Translations under genes and position numbers: made by a program
Source of the DNA: a virus
Virus record (IMG/VR): IMGVR_UViG_3300037041_000444
Coordinates: 1-31,551 of that record
Reading direction: 5' to 3' (one strand)
Length of the DNA: 31,551 bases
In this document: positions 25,722-31,551 of the stretch, one piece after another
Layout: every line of letters begins with the position of its first letter
Position numbering within the stretch: the stretch's first letter is position 1
Notes under the pieces: generated by a model
Told to the model about the DNA's origin: nothing
Seen by the model: the letters and a program-made list of their open reading frames with translations, nothing else
Databases searched by the model: none

Positions 25722-26798
25722 TTAGTTCTTTATACAAACAATGGTATTTAGATACTTCACGTTCAGGTTAGAAGACCCTGTAAACGTATGCGTATGGCCT
25801 AAGCCGCCACCTGTGTTCGTAGTAGTAACGCCTGTAACTTTAGTAGCAGCTACTGCTGTAATACCTGTTGTATGGTTTGCGATGGTTACGCCTGTAGTAG
25901 CTGTGCCCGTATTAACGTAGTTAGTTCCTCCATTACTAGTATTTCCTTGGTATCCGTTATTTGGTCTATAAGATGCCCCATTAGGGTGGGAGTGACCGGG
26001 GTCAGTAACCGCGTGGATGTGCCCGGGGTCTGTAACAGTAACTGTATGGAAATGTCCGGGGTCTGTAACGCCGTGGTTATGCGCAGGGATTTGAGTTGCG
26101 TTTAATACAGTTGCGCCTACTGTTCCTGTAACGCCTGCTGCGCTAAATGCTGTAGAGAACGGCACAGTTCCACCAGTTCCACCACCAAGACCTGCGACCA
26201 CTCGTAGCGCATAGTCGTTATAAGCATTTTGCTGAGTCCAGCCTACAGGCGCACTTGTTTGAACGAAGAGCATTGTAGTGCCCGCAGGGAACGCAGGATT
26301 AGTAGTTACAGCCGCATCAACATAAGCTTTAGTAGCTGCTTGAGTAGGGGTTGTTATGGCATTGTTAAGTAGTAGCTGAGAAGTCGCTGTTATGGCTTCA
26401 TAGAAGTTAAGACCGTCACAATACACAAGAGAAGTGCCGCCTACAGGGACATTAACGAAAGTGCCATTAGCTGTAGAGATGAGGGTTATAACCTGACCGC
26501 CAGTTGTGTTGTTGGCAATGACATAGTTCTTAGGAACCGCAGGCGCTACAACTGCTCTTGATGCTGTTAAGGGCACTGAGCTTGTTACATTCAGGATAGC
26601 ACTACGCGCTTGGTCTGCTGCGCCATCAAGGGCTACTAATATATGAGGCGCATTAAGCATAACGACATTCGTCACGCCACAGATAGCTTGTTCAATAAGG
26701 CTACCTAGATTATTGTTTGTAGTAATGCCCCACAGGTTATCTTGCTCACCTTGTCCGATAAGTTCAAGGCGTAGGTCTGGGCTGTATGAACTTGGCAT
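25722..26798 (-). CDS. Tail fibre/collar protein with HxH metal-binding repeats
   Basis: A 358-residue protein in TAATG overlap with the upstream gene. The N-terminal part (1-150) begins SSYSPDLRLELIGQGEQDN and LWGITTNNNLGSLIEQAI, typical of virion-attached fibre bases; TPTQAATKAYVDAAV follows (about 155-170), a common fibre neck. PAGTTMLFVQTSAPVGWTQ marks the start of a tail-collar domain. Residues about 236-271 contain HNH, then HFH, HIH and HSH spaced by VTDPG, with a final HTH near 340. HxH arrays in trimeric fibres (T4 gp12, lambda Stf) hold metal ions in the needle core. Likely role is receptor binding. GTGTAT...VTGVTTTNTGGG segments are beta-repeat-like. Confidence 0.92.
   Translation of the reverse strand: MPSSYSPDLRLELIGQGEQDNLWGITTNNNLGSLIEQAICGVTNVVMLNAPHILVALDGAADQARSAILNVTSSVPLTASRAVVAPAVPKNYVIANNTTGGQVITLISTANGTFVNVPVGGTSLVYCDGLNFYEAITATSQLLLNNAITTPTQAATKAYVDAAVTTNPAFPAGTTMLFVQTSAPVGWTQQNAYNDYALRVVAGLGGGTGGTVPFSTAFSAAGVTGTVGATVLNATQIPAHNHGVTDPGHFHTVTVTDPGHIHAVTDPGHSHPNGASYRPNNGYQGNTSNGGTNYVNTGTATTGVTIANHTTGITAVAATKVTGVTTTNTGGGLGHTHTFTGSSNLNVKYLNTIVCIKN
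25992..26069. repeat. Three spaced 18-base repeats coding VTDPGH in the tail fibre
   Basis: Near-identical 18-base cores (consensus TGTCCGGGGTCTGTAAC preceded by A or G on the + strand) start at 25992, 26019 and 26052, 27 and 33 bases apart. On the coding strand they read Val-Thr-Asp-Pro-Gly-His. They look like internal duplications of one HxH turn. Confidence 0.85.
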
Positions 26799-27049
26799 TA
26801 TGATTTCTCCCGCATTTGAAGCTTCGTTAGTATTACTTGAATATCTGTTTGTAGTTTAGCCATTGCTGCTAATAGCTCTTGGTTCTGCTCTTCGTGTGCA
26901 GATATATGGTGGTCTACCTTTTCACCTATTTTACTAATATCTTTTTCCGTGCGTTCAATACGCACTTCTTGGGTTTGTAGTAAGCCGTAAGATAAGACAA
27001 GTGCGCCTGCTATAGCAATGATTATATCTACCCATTTATTAATTACCAT
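26798..27049 (-). CDS. Small membrane protein with coiled coil, possible lysis accessory
   Basis: An 83-residue protein. Residues about 6-24 (VDIIIAIAGALVLSYGLL) form one membrane segment near the N-terminus. The rest (30-80) is a charged coiled coil (EVRIERTEKDISKIGEKVDH...LQTDIQVILTKLQ). This plan fits an inner-membrane spanin-like or holin-associated protein, and it follows the endolysin and candidate holin genes. No lipoprotein partner (outer spanin) is seen. It could instead be a small virion membrane protein. Confidence 0.7.
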   Translation of the reverse strand: MVINKWVDIIIAIAGALVLSYGLLQTQEVRIERTEKDISKIGEKVDHHISAHEEQNQELLAAMAKLQTDIQVILTKLQMREKS

Positions 27050-27051
27050 AA

Positions 27052-27327
27052 CTATACCTTTGGCGTAAACCCAGCTGCTGGGTTAGTTGATATCCTGTAA
27101 ATGGCATAGACCATAGAAGCAGTAGCAGACCATCCGTTCGCTACAGTGTGTAAATCAACATCAGCAATAACGATAGGAAACCCAAACTTATTTGCAATAA
27201 TAACTATCGCTGAGAGCGCAGCATAGAGCGCAGCCGCAAAAGATTCAGTATTTGTTAGAAGCCCACTTCCCTTTACTGCTTGTCCTTTAGCTAATATAAC
27301 TTTAAAAATTAAATCGCTTATATTCAT
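27052..27327 (-). CDS. Candidate holin
   Basis: A 91-residue protein with a strong CTAGGAGAG ribosome binding site overlapping the endolysin stop. It has one clear hydrophobic segment (about 29-52, SFAAALYAALSAIVIIANKFGF, with a further hydrophobic PIVIAD) and a weaker one (about 65-80, WSATASMVYAIYRI). Small size, membrane segments and direct position after the endolysin suggest the pore-former that releases it. The sequence matches no holin class I can name, so the call rests mainly on context. Confidence 0.62.
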   Translation of the reverse strand: MNISDLIFKVILAKGQAVKGSGLLTNTESFAAALYAALSAIVIIANKFGFPIVIADVDLHTVANGWSATASMVYAIYRISTNPAAGFTPKV

Positions 27328-27328
27328 C

Positions 27329-27763
27329 CTACTCTCCTAGATACATTAACCTTTCCGCAATACGCCTGCGGACTAGCCCCATAACGACAGCGCCGTTTAC
27401 TTTATTCCAGTTAAGGAACTGTGCTGCTGCGCGGCTCTTATGCCGTAATTTATGTTCTTTAAGCAATGTAGAAGCTTTAAATGCGTTCATCCCAATATTG
27501 TAAGCAAGGGCAAGCATCGCATCAAACTCACATTGTTCTGTAGGTGTTTCACCTATTAGCTTAGTTAGCGTCTGTTCCCTACTCTCTAAGTCTTTTAAAA
27601 ACCTTTTATCGGCATCATCCTGTGTCCATACAGTGCCTTTCTTTATCTCTGGTCCTGTTGCCCCAAAACCGACTGTCCATACAAAGCCTAAATCTTGGTA
27701 GGCGTGCAATTTACAGCCCTCGAAAGACTTAATTAGCTTAGCTCCAGCAGGGGATACTTTCAT
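27329..27763 (-). CDS. Endolysin, T4-type lysozyme (glycoside hydrolase 24)
   Basis: A 144-residue peptidoglycan hydrolase that cleaves the MurNAc-GlcNAc bond. The catalytic triad is complete and correctly spaced: Glu15 in IKSFEGCK, Asp24 in AYQDLG and Thr30 in VWTVGFGAT. The C-terminal FDAMLALAYNIGMNAFKAST and GLVRRRIAERLMY blocks are family hallmarks. The length is normal. There is no signal peptide or signal-anchor at the N-terminus (MKVSPAGAKLIKS), so export needs a holin; the next gene is the candidate. It starts in a TAATG overlap. Confidence 0.96.
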   Translation of the reverse strand: MKVSPAGAKLIKSFEGCKLHAYQDLGFVWTVGFGATGPEIKKGTVWTQDDADKRFLKDLESREQTLTKLIGETPTEQCEFDAMLALAYNIGMNAFKASTLLKEHKLRHKSRAAAQFLNWNKVNGAVVMGLVRRRIAERLMYLGE

Positions 27764-28215
27764 TAACTTGGGGCTCCTGCGGAGTAATAGTTATTACCTA
27801 ATATAATAGGTGCGTCTTGTGATGTAAACGGAGGGAACTTAACTGTGTAAGGAGTTAGTATATTAACATCGTATGTCATCCCAAAGTTGAGCGTAACGAC
27901 TGAGGCATTAGCTTTAGAAGCGTTGTATATCAAACCACCAGCCACTTGGAACTTTATAGGGCCTACCCATACAGCATCAGCAAATGAAGTGTAGGCATTA
28001 TTCCCACCTGTAGCAACTCCAAGATTAACTAATTGTAACCCCCCTGCCGTATACCCTGTGCCAATTACTTCACCAAGTGGTGTATATATAGGAGTGCTTG
28101 CTGACAAATCAGCAGCCGCCGTATAGAGCGCAAGGTAAAAAGTATCCGTAGTAAAGTCGTGCCCGCCCTTTAAAAGCTGTTCTTTGAATGAATTTGTTAA
28201 CGCTTGAAAAATCAT
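27763..28215 (-). CDS. Phage virion protein of unknown position (tail or head decoration)
   Basis: A 150-residue protein in ATGA overlap with the adaptor-like gene upstream. It begins MIFQALTNSFKEQLLKGGHDF and continues DTFYLALYTAAADLSAST, then TPLGEVIGTGYTAGGLQLVN and a beta-rich C-terminus with GGLIYNASKAN. I recall this LTNSFK...LALYT...GE-x-x-GTGYTAGG plan from many phage structural clusters, usually near head-tail joining genes, without an agreed function. Its position just before the lysis genes fits a virion protein. Confidence 0.82.
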   Translation of the reverse strand: MIFQALTNSFKEQLLKGGHDFTTDTFYLALYTAAADLSASTPIYTPLGEVIGTGYTAGGLQLVNLGVATGGNNAYTSFADAVWVGPIKFQVAGGLIYNASKANASVVTLNFGMTYDVNILTPYTVKFPPFTSQDAPIILGNNYYSAGAPS

Positions 28216-28988
28216 TGAACCAACACTCCGTGGACAGCATTTCTAGGAAGGTTAACTCTGAACTCATCACGGCGCTGTTTGCCGTAGCCCATATTTACAA
28301 GCTGAGCGAGGGCTTCTTTAAACTTGGTTTCATACAATGACAAGATTTCCACTTCGCCCTTAAGGTAAATATATGCGTGAAGCAATGAGCCGTAGAGTAA
28401 GCATTGTGGATAGTATGTGCCAAGCCAACTTGTGCCAGCAGTTGTTATAGATGCTGGGTAGCCTTCGTAGTCTAGCACTAACGGGTAGATGTTAGTTGCT
28501 GTAGGGCCTATGATAATTTCAGTAGGAGATACGATGGCGTAGTGCGTTGGTGTCGCAGTGACATTTTGATAAGGCCACGCTTCTTTAATGTATTCGATTT
28601 CTTTCTGTAGCAGGAACTGAACTGAGCCATCCCCTGTATCAACGCCTAACGATAGCACTGACAACAAGCCTTCAGGCAAACCGACATATGAGTAACCTTG
28701 TTTAAAGCTAATCGGCTGCGCTTGAATGCCTGAGATAGTTGTTTGTGCTATTGGGTACGCTGCTATACCCGCAATGAGATTAGGCTCTATGATAGCCCGT
28801 TGCCGCATTGCTGGCAGCTCAACTTCGTTATAGATATAAGTCTCTGCCATAACGACAAAGTTAGGAATGTTAGCTACAAAGGAAGTTTCATCGACCTCAG
28901 TAAATTGCTGGATTTGAAGGACTAGTTCAGCATAGGTTAAGTTCCAACCGTCCGCAACATTTAGCGTAATATCCCTAATAGTAGACAT
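28212..28988 (-). CDS. Head-tail adaptor/tail-tube-like protein (SU10 adaptor-like)
   Basis: A 258-residue protein. After a helical head (NLTYAELVLQIQQFTEVDET, then an IPNFVVMAETYIYNEVELPA helix) there is a beta-rich middle (PTHYAIVSPTEIIIGPTATN) and the segment LVLDYEGYPASI, followed by a helical end with PQCLLYGSLLHAYIYLKGE. This plan matches podophage adaptor or tail-tube-A-like proteins, which sit between portal and nozzle. The second adaptor-like gene at 30200-30907 is probably the P22 gp4-like partner. Ribosome binding site weak. Confidence 0.8.
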   Translation of the reverse strand: MSTIRDITLNVADGWNLTYAELVLQIQQFTEVDETSFVANIPNFVVMAETYIYNEVELPAMRQRAIIEPNLIAGIAAYPIAQTTISGIQAQPISFKQGYSYVGLPEGLLSVLSLGVDTGDGSVQFLLQKEIEYIKEAWPYQNVTATPTHYAIVSPTEIIIGPTATNIYPLVLDYEGYPASITTAGTSWLGTYYPQCLLYGSLLHAYIYLKGEVEILSLYETKFKEALAQLVNMGYGKQRRDEFRVNLPRNAVHGVLVQ

Positions 28989-28991
28989 AAC

Positions 28992-29156
28992 TTAGCACAT
29001 TGGCCCTGATGACGTAAACCCTTTTTGGGCAGCACCAGCACCACGTTGCTTAGTAGGCTTATTCTTTTTGGTATCTTGAACTGGATAACCGTTGCCTAAA
29101 TCTGGCACAGTATATTCTTTAGTTTCGCTACCTGCTGATGATTCTTTCTTAGCCAT
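28992..29156 (-). CDS. Short basic protein (54 residues)
   Basis: A 54-residue reading frame starting in a TAATG overlap with the stop of the upstream small gene. It begins MAKKESSAGSETKEYTVPDL, has GNGYPVQDTKKNKPTKQ in the middle and ends RGAGAAQKGFTSSGPMC. The position, filled coding space and stop-start coupling support it as real. The RG-x-GAA-x-KGF tail is one that I recall at the C-terminus of other short phage proteins. Probably a small virion or assembly protein; function unknown. Confidence 0.72.
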   Translation of the reverse strand: MAKKESSAGSETKEYTVPDLGNGYPVQDTKKNKPTKQRGAGAAQKGFTSSGPMC

Positions 29157-29374
29157 TATGAACCCCTTTGATTTTTGGCACGCGCCATATTTCTTCCGAC
29201 AGCTTTCATACTCTTACCTGACACGCCGCCCTTAGACAATCCTTTCATAGATTTTTGCGCATCGTGTTTAGCATCGGCTGGAGATTTTTCCCAGCTCTTC
29301 ATAGATAGGCCTTTCTTCTTAGCCATAATCTTGTCTTCTTTGACATCTTTTTTTGAACCTTCAAACTTAGCCAT
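29156..29374 (-). CDS. Short Lys-rich protein with SKGGV motif
   Basis: A 72-residue, very basic protein with GAGGTAA before the ATG. It reads MAKFEGSKKDVKEDKIMAKK, later KSWEKSPADAKHDAQKSMKG, then LSKGGVSGKSMKAVGRNMAR. An internal ATG (residue 17, MAKKKG) could be a second start. The SKGGV element is a version of the motif shared with other late proteins here. Strong basic charge suggests contact with DNA or an acidic protein surface inside the capsid. No family recognised. Confidence 0.74.
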   Translation of the reverse strand: MAKFEGSKKDVKEDKIMAKKKGLSMKSWEKSPADAKHDAQKSMKGLSKGGVSGKSMKAVGRNMARAKNQRGS

Positions 29375-29375
29375 T

Positions 29376-29702
29376 TTAAATTACCTCAGTGTATATTACA
29401 AAAACTGGCATTGACTGACAGCTTACCGTTTGTGTTGCGACAGGGTTCCAAGCAAATAAACCACGGGACTGTGGCGCATCAATCATTGGAGCTGGTTTAC
29501 GTAAAGCTTGAGCATCGCTGACCGGGAACATCCCGAGCATCAACAATGGTTGGTCAGGAGACCAGCAATCAGGGCAAACTAATGTAGGTTTTATCCTAAG
29601 CTTTACAGTCTCTGTTTTTAACTGCTTTAAAGGCCATCTGAAGCTACAATATGCGCAAAACCCAAACGCACGCTTACCTGTTGCCCAACGCTTGCCGCTC
29701 AA
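29376..29702 (-). CDS. Zinc-ribbon phage protein (TTG start)
   Basis: A 108-residue protein. Cys16, Cys19, Cys43 and Cys46 (FCAYCSFRWPLKQL and LVCPDCWSP) form a two-knuckle zinc ribbon of a type I recall beside adaptor genes in podophages. The only plausible start is the TTG at 29702, served by GGGAGG at 29711-29716 with an 8-base gap. It lies directly after the HNH3 stop, in the same frame. The second half (QALRKPAPMIDAPQSRGLFA...) is probably extended and may wrap on a partner. A structural or assembly role is inferred. Confidence 0.78.
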   Translation of the reverse strand: MSGKRWATGKRAFGFCAYCSFRWPLKQLKTETVKLRIKPTLVCPDCWSPDQPLLMLGMFPVSDAQALRKPAPMIDAPQSRGLFAWNPVATQTVSCQSMPVFVIYTEVI

Positions 29703-30200
29703 TTACATACCCTCCCACTTAAGGCCTTTAGCTCTATGCTCCCTAGCGGTTATAACTTGCATATTACTGGGTGTGTGTAGCCCAGAAATCTTTTCTCCTT
29801 GTAGTGGTAGGATATGGTCAACTTGCCACTCAATGCCTGTTAGTAATGTTCTAAGTGATGACAGATGGTATATTTCCTCTATCATAAATAAATCCAATTC
29901 AGTAGTCCAAACAGGAGTTCTTAAAACTATAGCAGCCCTTCTTCTATTTTGTTTTGCCCTATTAATTTCTTGCCCTTTAGGGGTTCTAATATATTGGCTG
30001 TTCTTTTCTGCTAACGCCTCTTTGTTTTTAGCGCGGTAGACAGGACCATATTTTGCCCTATATGCTTTTTGAACCTCTTTAGTTTTTTCACGGTATATCT
30101 TACTAGTAGCCGCTATAGCAATTTTATTATTAGCGGCATATATTTTTTGTTTCGCATTAAGCTCTTCTCTATGCGCTTCTCTATAGGCTTTAGTAGACAT
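29703..30200 (-). CDS. HNH endonuclease 3
   Basis: A 165-residue protein starting in a TAATG overlap with the adaptor gene. The N-terminal 80 residues are basic, Tyr/Ala/Lys-rich repeats (REAHREELNAKQKIYAANN...KSQ-like units) that probably bind DNA. The C-terminal catalytic part reads WQVDHILPLQGEKISGLHTP, SNMQVITAREHRAKG: Asp-His, the central His, and Asn with a final His of the HNH site. It belongs to a different HNH group from HNH1 and HNH2 and has no zinc cysteines. Likely a mobile endonuclease gene inserted between two structural genes. Confidence 0.93.
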   Translation of the reverse strand: MSTKAYREAHREELNAKQKIYAANNKIAIAATSKIYREKTKEVQKAYRAKYGPVYRAKNKEALAEKNSQYIRTPKGQEINRAKQNRRRAAIVLRTPVWTTELDLFMIEEIYHLSSLRTLLTGIEWQVDHILPLQGEKISGLHTPSNMQVITAREHRAKGLKWEGM

Positions 30201-30907
30201 TAATAACCATTCCCATACCCAAGACCAATTTGTGGCACTAACCTTAATGGCGCCTTTTCCACATCAGTGCGTATAGCTAGTTCCCACTGCTCTTCATACA
30301 TACCTTTTAACATATCAATACGATTCATAGATTCCGGATTTTTAATCGAAATGTAAAAAGCAAGACCAGCAATTAATGCTGGCACAAAACGATAAGGGAT
30401 GATATTCGTCATATCATCAAGACCTGATGTCCCTACAGATACACTTCTTGCCAAATACCATAGGTTCAAAAAATACCCACTTTGATTAGGGTTGGGCCAT
30501 ATATGGGCTATTGGGTTAGGCGTTAGTTTATCATAGTAAATCTGAATAGGTCGACCTTGTGTAAGTTTGTTTGGTATTGTAGCCCACGTAGGAAGTGAGA
30601 TACGAGAAATCTGTAGATCAATCTGTTGATTCATCTGGTCTGGATACTGCCTAATAACCTGCTCAATAACATCAATAACATCAGCGGGCAAAGTATATTC
30701 AACCTGCCCAGTGATTAACGGTATTGTTAGCTGACGCACCTCATAAAGGTTATAACCGCGATTTGCCCATTCAGTCAGCAATATATTCAAACTGCGCCTA
30801 GCAGTTCTCAGTTGATAACCTGTGCGAATCTCAAGCCCGGCGCGCTCTGACGCTTCTTCTATCAGCTCAACAATATCGGGGGTCCAGTATGAAGGTGTGG
30901 TTGCCAT
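30200..30907 (-). CDS. P22 gp4-like tail accessory/head-tail adaptor protein
   Basis: A 235-residue protein in TAATG overlap at both ends. The N-terminus has TPDIVELIEEASERAGLEIR and YQLRTARRSLNILLTEWANR, followed by GYNLYEVRQLTIPLITGQVEY and TLPADVIDVIE. This helix-helix-strand opening is the hallmark of P22 gp4-like (Tail-4) adaptors, which form a ring under the portal. The C-terminal helix (FVPALIAGLAFYISIKNPES) and a final segment follow. Length is normal for the group. The family is a strong sign of a podovirus-like connector. Confidence 0.86.
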   Translation of the reverse strand: MATTPSYWTPDIVELIEEASERAGLEIRTGYQLRTARRSLNILLTEWANRGYNLYEVRQLTIPLITGQVEYTLPADVIDVIEQVIRQYPDQMNQQIDLQISRISLPTWATIPNKLTQGRPIQIYYDKLTPNPIAHIWPNPNQSGYFLNLWYLARSVSVGTSGLDDMTNIIPYRFVPALIAGLAFYISIKNPESMNRIDMLKGMYEEQWELAIRTDVEKAPLRLVPQIGLGYGNGY

Positions 30908-31488
30908 TATCTATCACGACCCTTAGTCAAACCACGTTGAGCACAACCATTAATTGCTTTAGATGACTTAACCAGCCCACCCTTAGCATAGGCTTTACCG
31001 CCGCACGCCATTTTCTTTTTAGCAACGCCGCCTTTCTTCATACCCGGTGAAGGATGTTTAGATTCCCAGTCAGCTTTCGCTGCTCTCATCTTACCCATAT
31101 CATACTTAGCACCTGTAGTCTTATTTACCATAACATCTTTAGCTACAGCAGGTTTAGCAGGTGCTGCCTTAGCCGCAGGTTTAGGAGCGTAGGCTTTTGG
31201 GTTAGCTGCAACTGCTGCTGCATTCTTCTCCCGTCTAGCTTTACCCGCTGCTATTTCTGCCGCTGAAAAGTCACCAGATGCCGCAGGCGCAGCAGGTAGC
31301 TTTGAGTCAGACCCTTTGCCCCATACACCCGGAGTGCCTTCAGATTTCTTTACAGTTTCTTTTGCTTTATAAGGAATAACCTTAGTGCCTTTTGCGCCAG
31401 TATCATCCGCTTTAAAAGTATTCTTAGTGCTTTTAGTTTCTGCTTTAGGCGCTTCTTCCTGCCCTGCTGTATTACTATATCTAGCCAT
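30907..31488 (-). CDS. Lys/Ala-rich protein with three G-G motifs
   Basis: A 193-residue basic protein. Residues 1-125 are low complexity, rich in Ala, Lys and Pro, and probably disordered (AAAVAANPKAYAPKPAAKAA). A short ordered-looking piece (VMVNKTTGAKYDMGKMRAAK) follows. The tail has MKKGGVAKKKMACGGKAY, AKGGLVKSSKAINGCAQRGL and TKGRDR. The INGC...TKGR ending resembles the end of the preceding, partly visible gene. It may be a capsid-internal or connector-associated protein that binds DNA through Lys. No domain recognised. Confidence 0.76.
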   Translation of the reverse strand: MARYSNTAGQEEAPKAETKSTKNTFKADDTGAKGTKVIPYKAKETVKKSEGTPGVWGKGSDSKLPAAPAASGDFSAAEIAAGKARREKNAAAVAANPKAYAPKPAAKAAPAKPAVAKDVMVNKTTGAKYDMGKMRAAKADWESKHPSPGMKKGGVAKKKMACGGKAYAKGGLVKSSKAINGCAQRGLTKGRDR

Positions 31489-31490
31489 AA

Positions 31491-31551
31491 TTACACCGAT
31501 TTACCTTTTGTATGTGCTTTGGATATACACCCATCAGCACGAGTTACAGAA
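31491..31551 (-). CDS. C-terminal end of a late gene (5' partial)
   Basis: The last 61 bases, read on the minus strand, hold an open frame ending TCVTR-like: SVTRADGCISKAHTKGKSV then TAA at 31493-31491, two bases before the next ATG. The ADGC-x5-TKGK ending matches the INGC-x5-TKGR near the end of the 193-residue neighbour, so this frame is preferred over the other two. The protein's main body is outside the window; it may be a structural gene. Confidence 0.6.
   Translation of the reverse strand, partial: SVTRADGCISKAHTKGKSV

Noticed and set aside
25992-26069. Spaced repeats that might be a CRISPR array
   Set aside because: The intervals are short, uneven and in frame in a tail fibre gene; they code the VTDPGHxH protein repeats.

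Overview
The window is a piece of a tailed, probably podovirus-like, bacteriophage genome. The clues are a family A DNA polymerase, a primase-helicase, three phage HNH endonucleases, a T4-type endolysin, head-tail adaptor-like proteins, a tail fibre with HxH motifs, and a 2248-residue lysozyme-bearing virion protein. The GH24 endolysin, a perfect sigma70 promoter and Shine-Dalgarno starts suggest a Gram-negative bacterial host and use of host RNA polymerase. The gene style resembles uncultured freshwater or marine phages, but neither host nor environment can be fixed from the sequence. Terminase, portal and major capsid genes are not present; they probably lie beyond the right edge.

Left arm (1-10237, + strand) is the DNA metabolism module. 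In order it holds: the 3' part of a family A polymerase with the end of its proofreading domain; a small basic protein; HNH endonuclease 1; a Cas4/RecB-like PD-(D/E)XK nuclease with four candidate Fe-S cysteines; two small proteins; a consensus promoter; an SNF2-type helicase; an acidic protein; a coiled-coil protein; an excisionase-like HTH protein; a zinc-binding, acidic-tailed protein that is probably a ssDNA-binding protein; a strong terminator; HNH endonuclease 2; and a primase-helicase fusion. Together these could form most of a replisome plus a recombination set.

Right arm (31551-10239, - strand) is one unbroken late operon of more than 21 kb, read leftward and meeting the left arm tail to tail with one base between. 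From its 5' side it holds small Lys/Gly-rich proteins, a P22 gp4-like adaptor, HNH endonuclease 3, a zinc-ribbon protein, two short basic proteins, an SU10-like adaptor, a virion protein, the lysis genes (endolysin, candidate holin, coiled-coil membrane protein), the tail fibre, a four-cysteine protein, a 751-residue tail hub/stabilisation-like protein, and a run of Gly/Ala/Gln-rich proteins interleaved with a cupin and a GNAT-like protein. It ends with three probable ejection proteins, the last being the giant protein.

Genes are very tightly packed. At least sixteen junctions are stop-start overlaps (TAATG or ATGA), so translational coupling is probably the rule. No stretch above 300 bases lacks a gene. 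I saw no tRNA, rRNA, CRISPR array, insertion sequence, integrase or attachment site. The most unusual signals are a short motif (A/K-x-G-G-x-V/I) shared by at least five otherwise different late-gene products with a G-D variant in a sixth, a second shared C-terminal motif (GC-x5-TKG-K/R), and the way all three HNH genes fit exactly into gene junctions.
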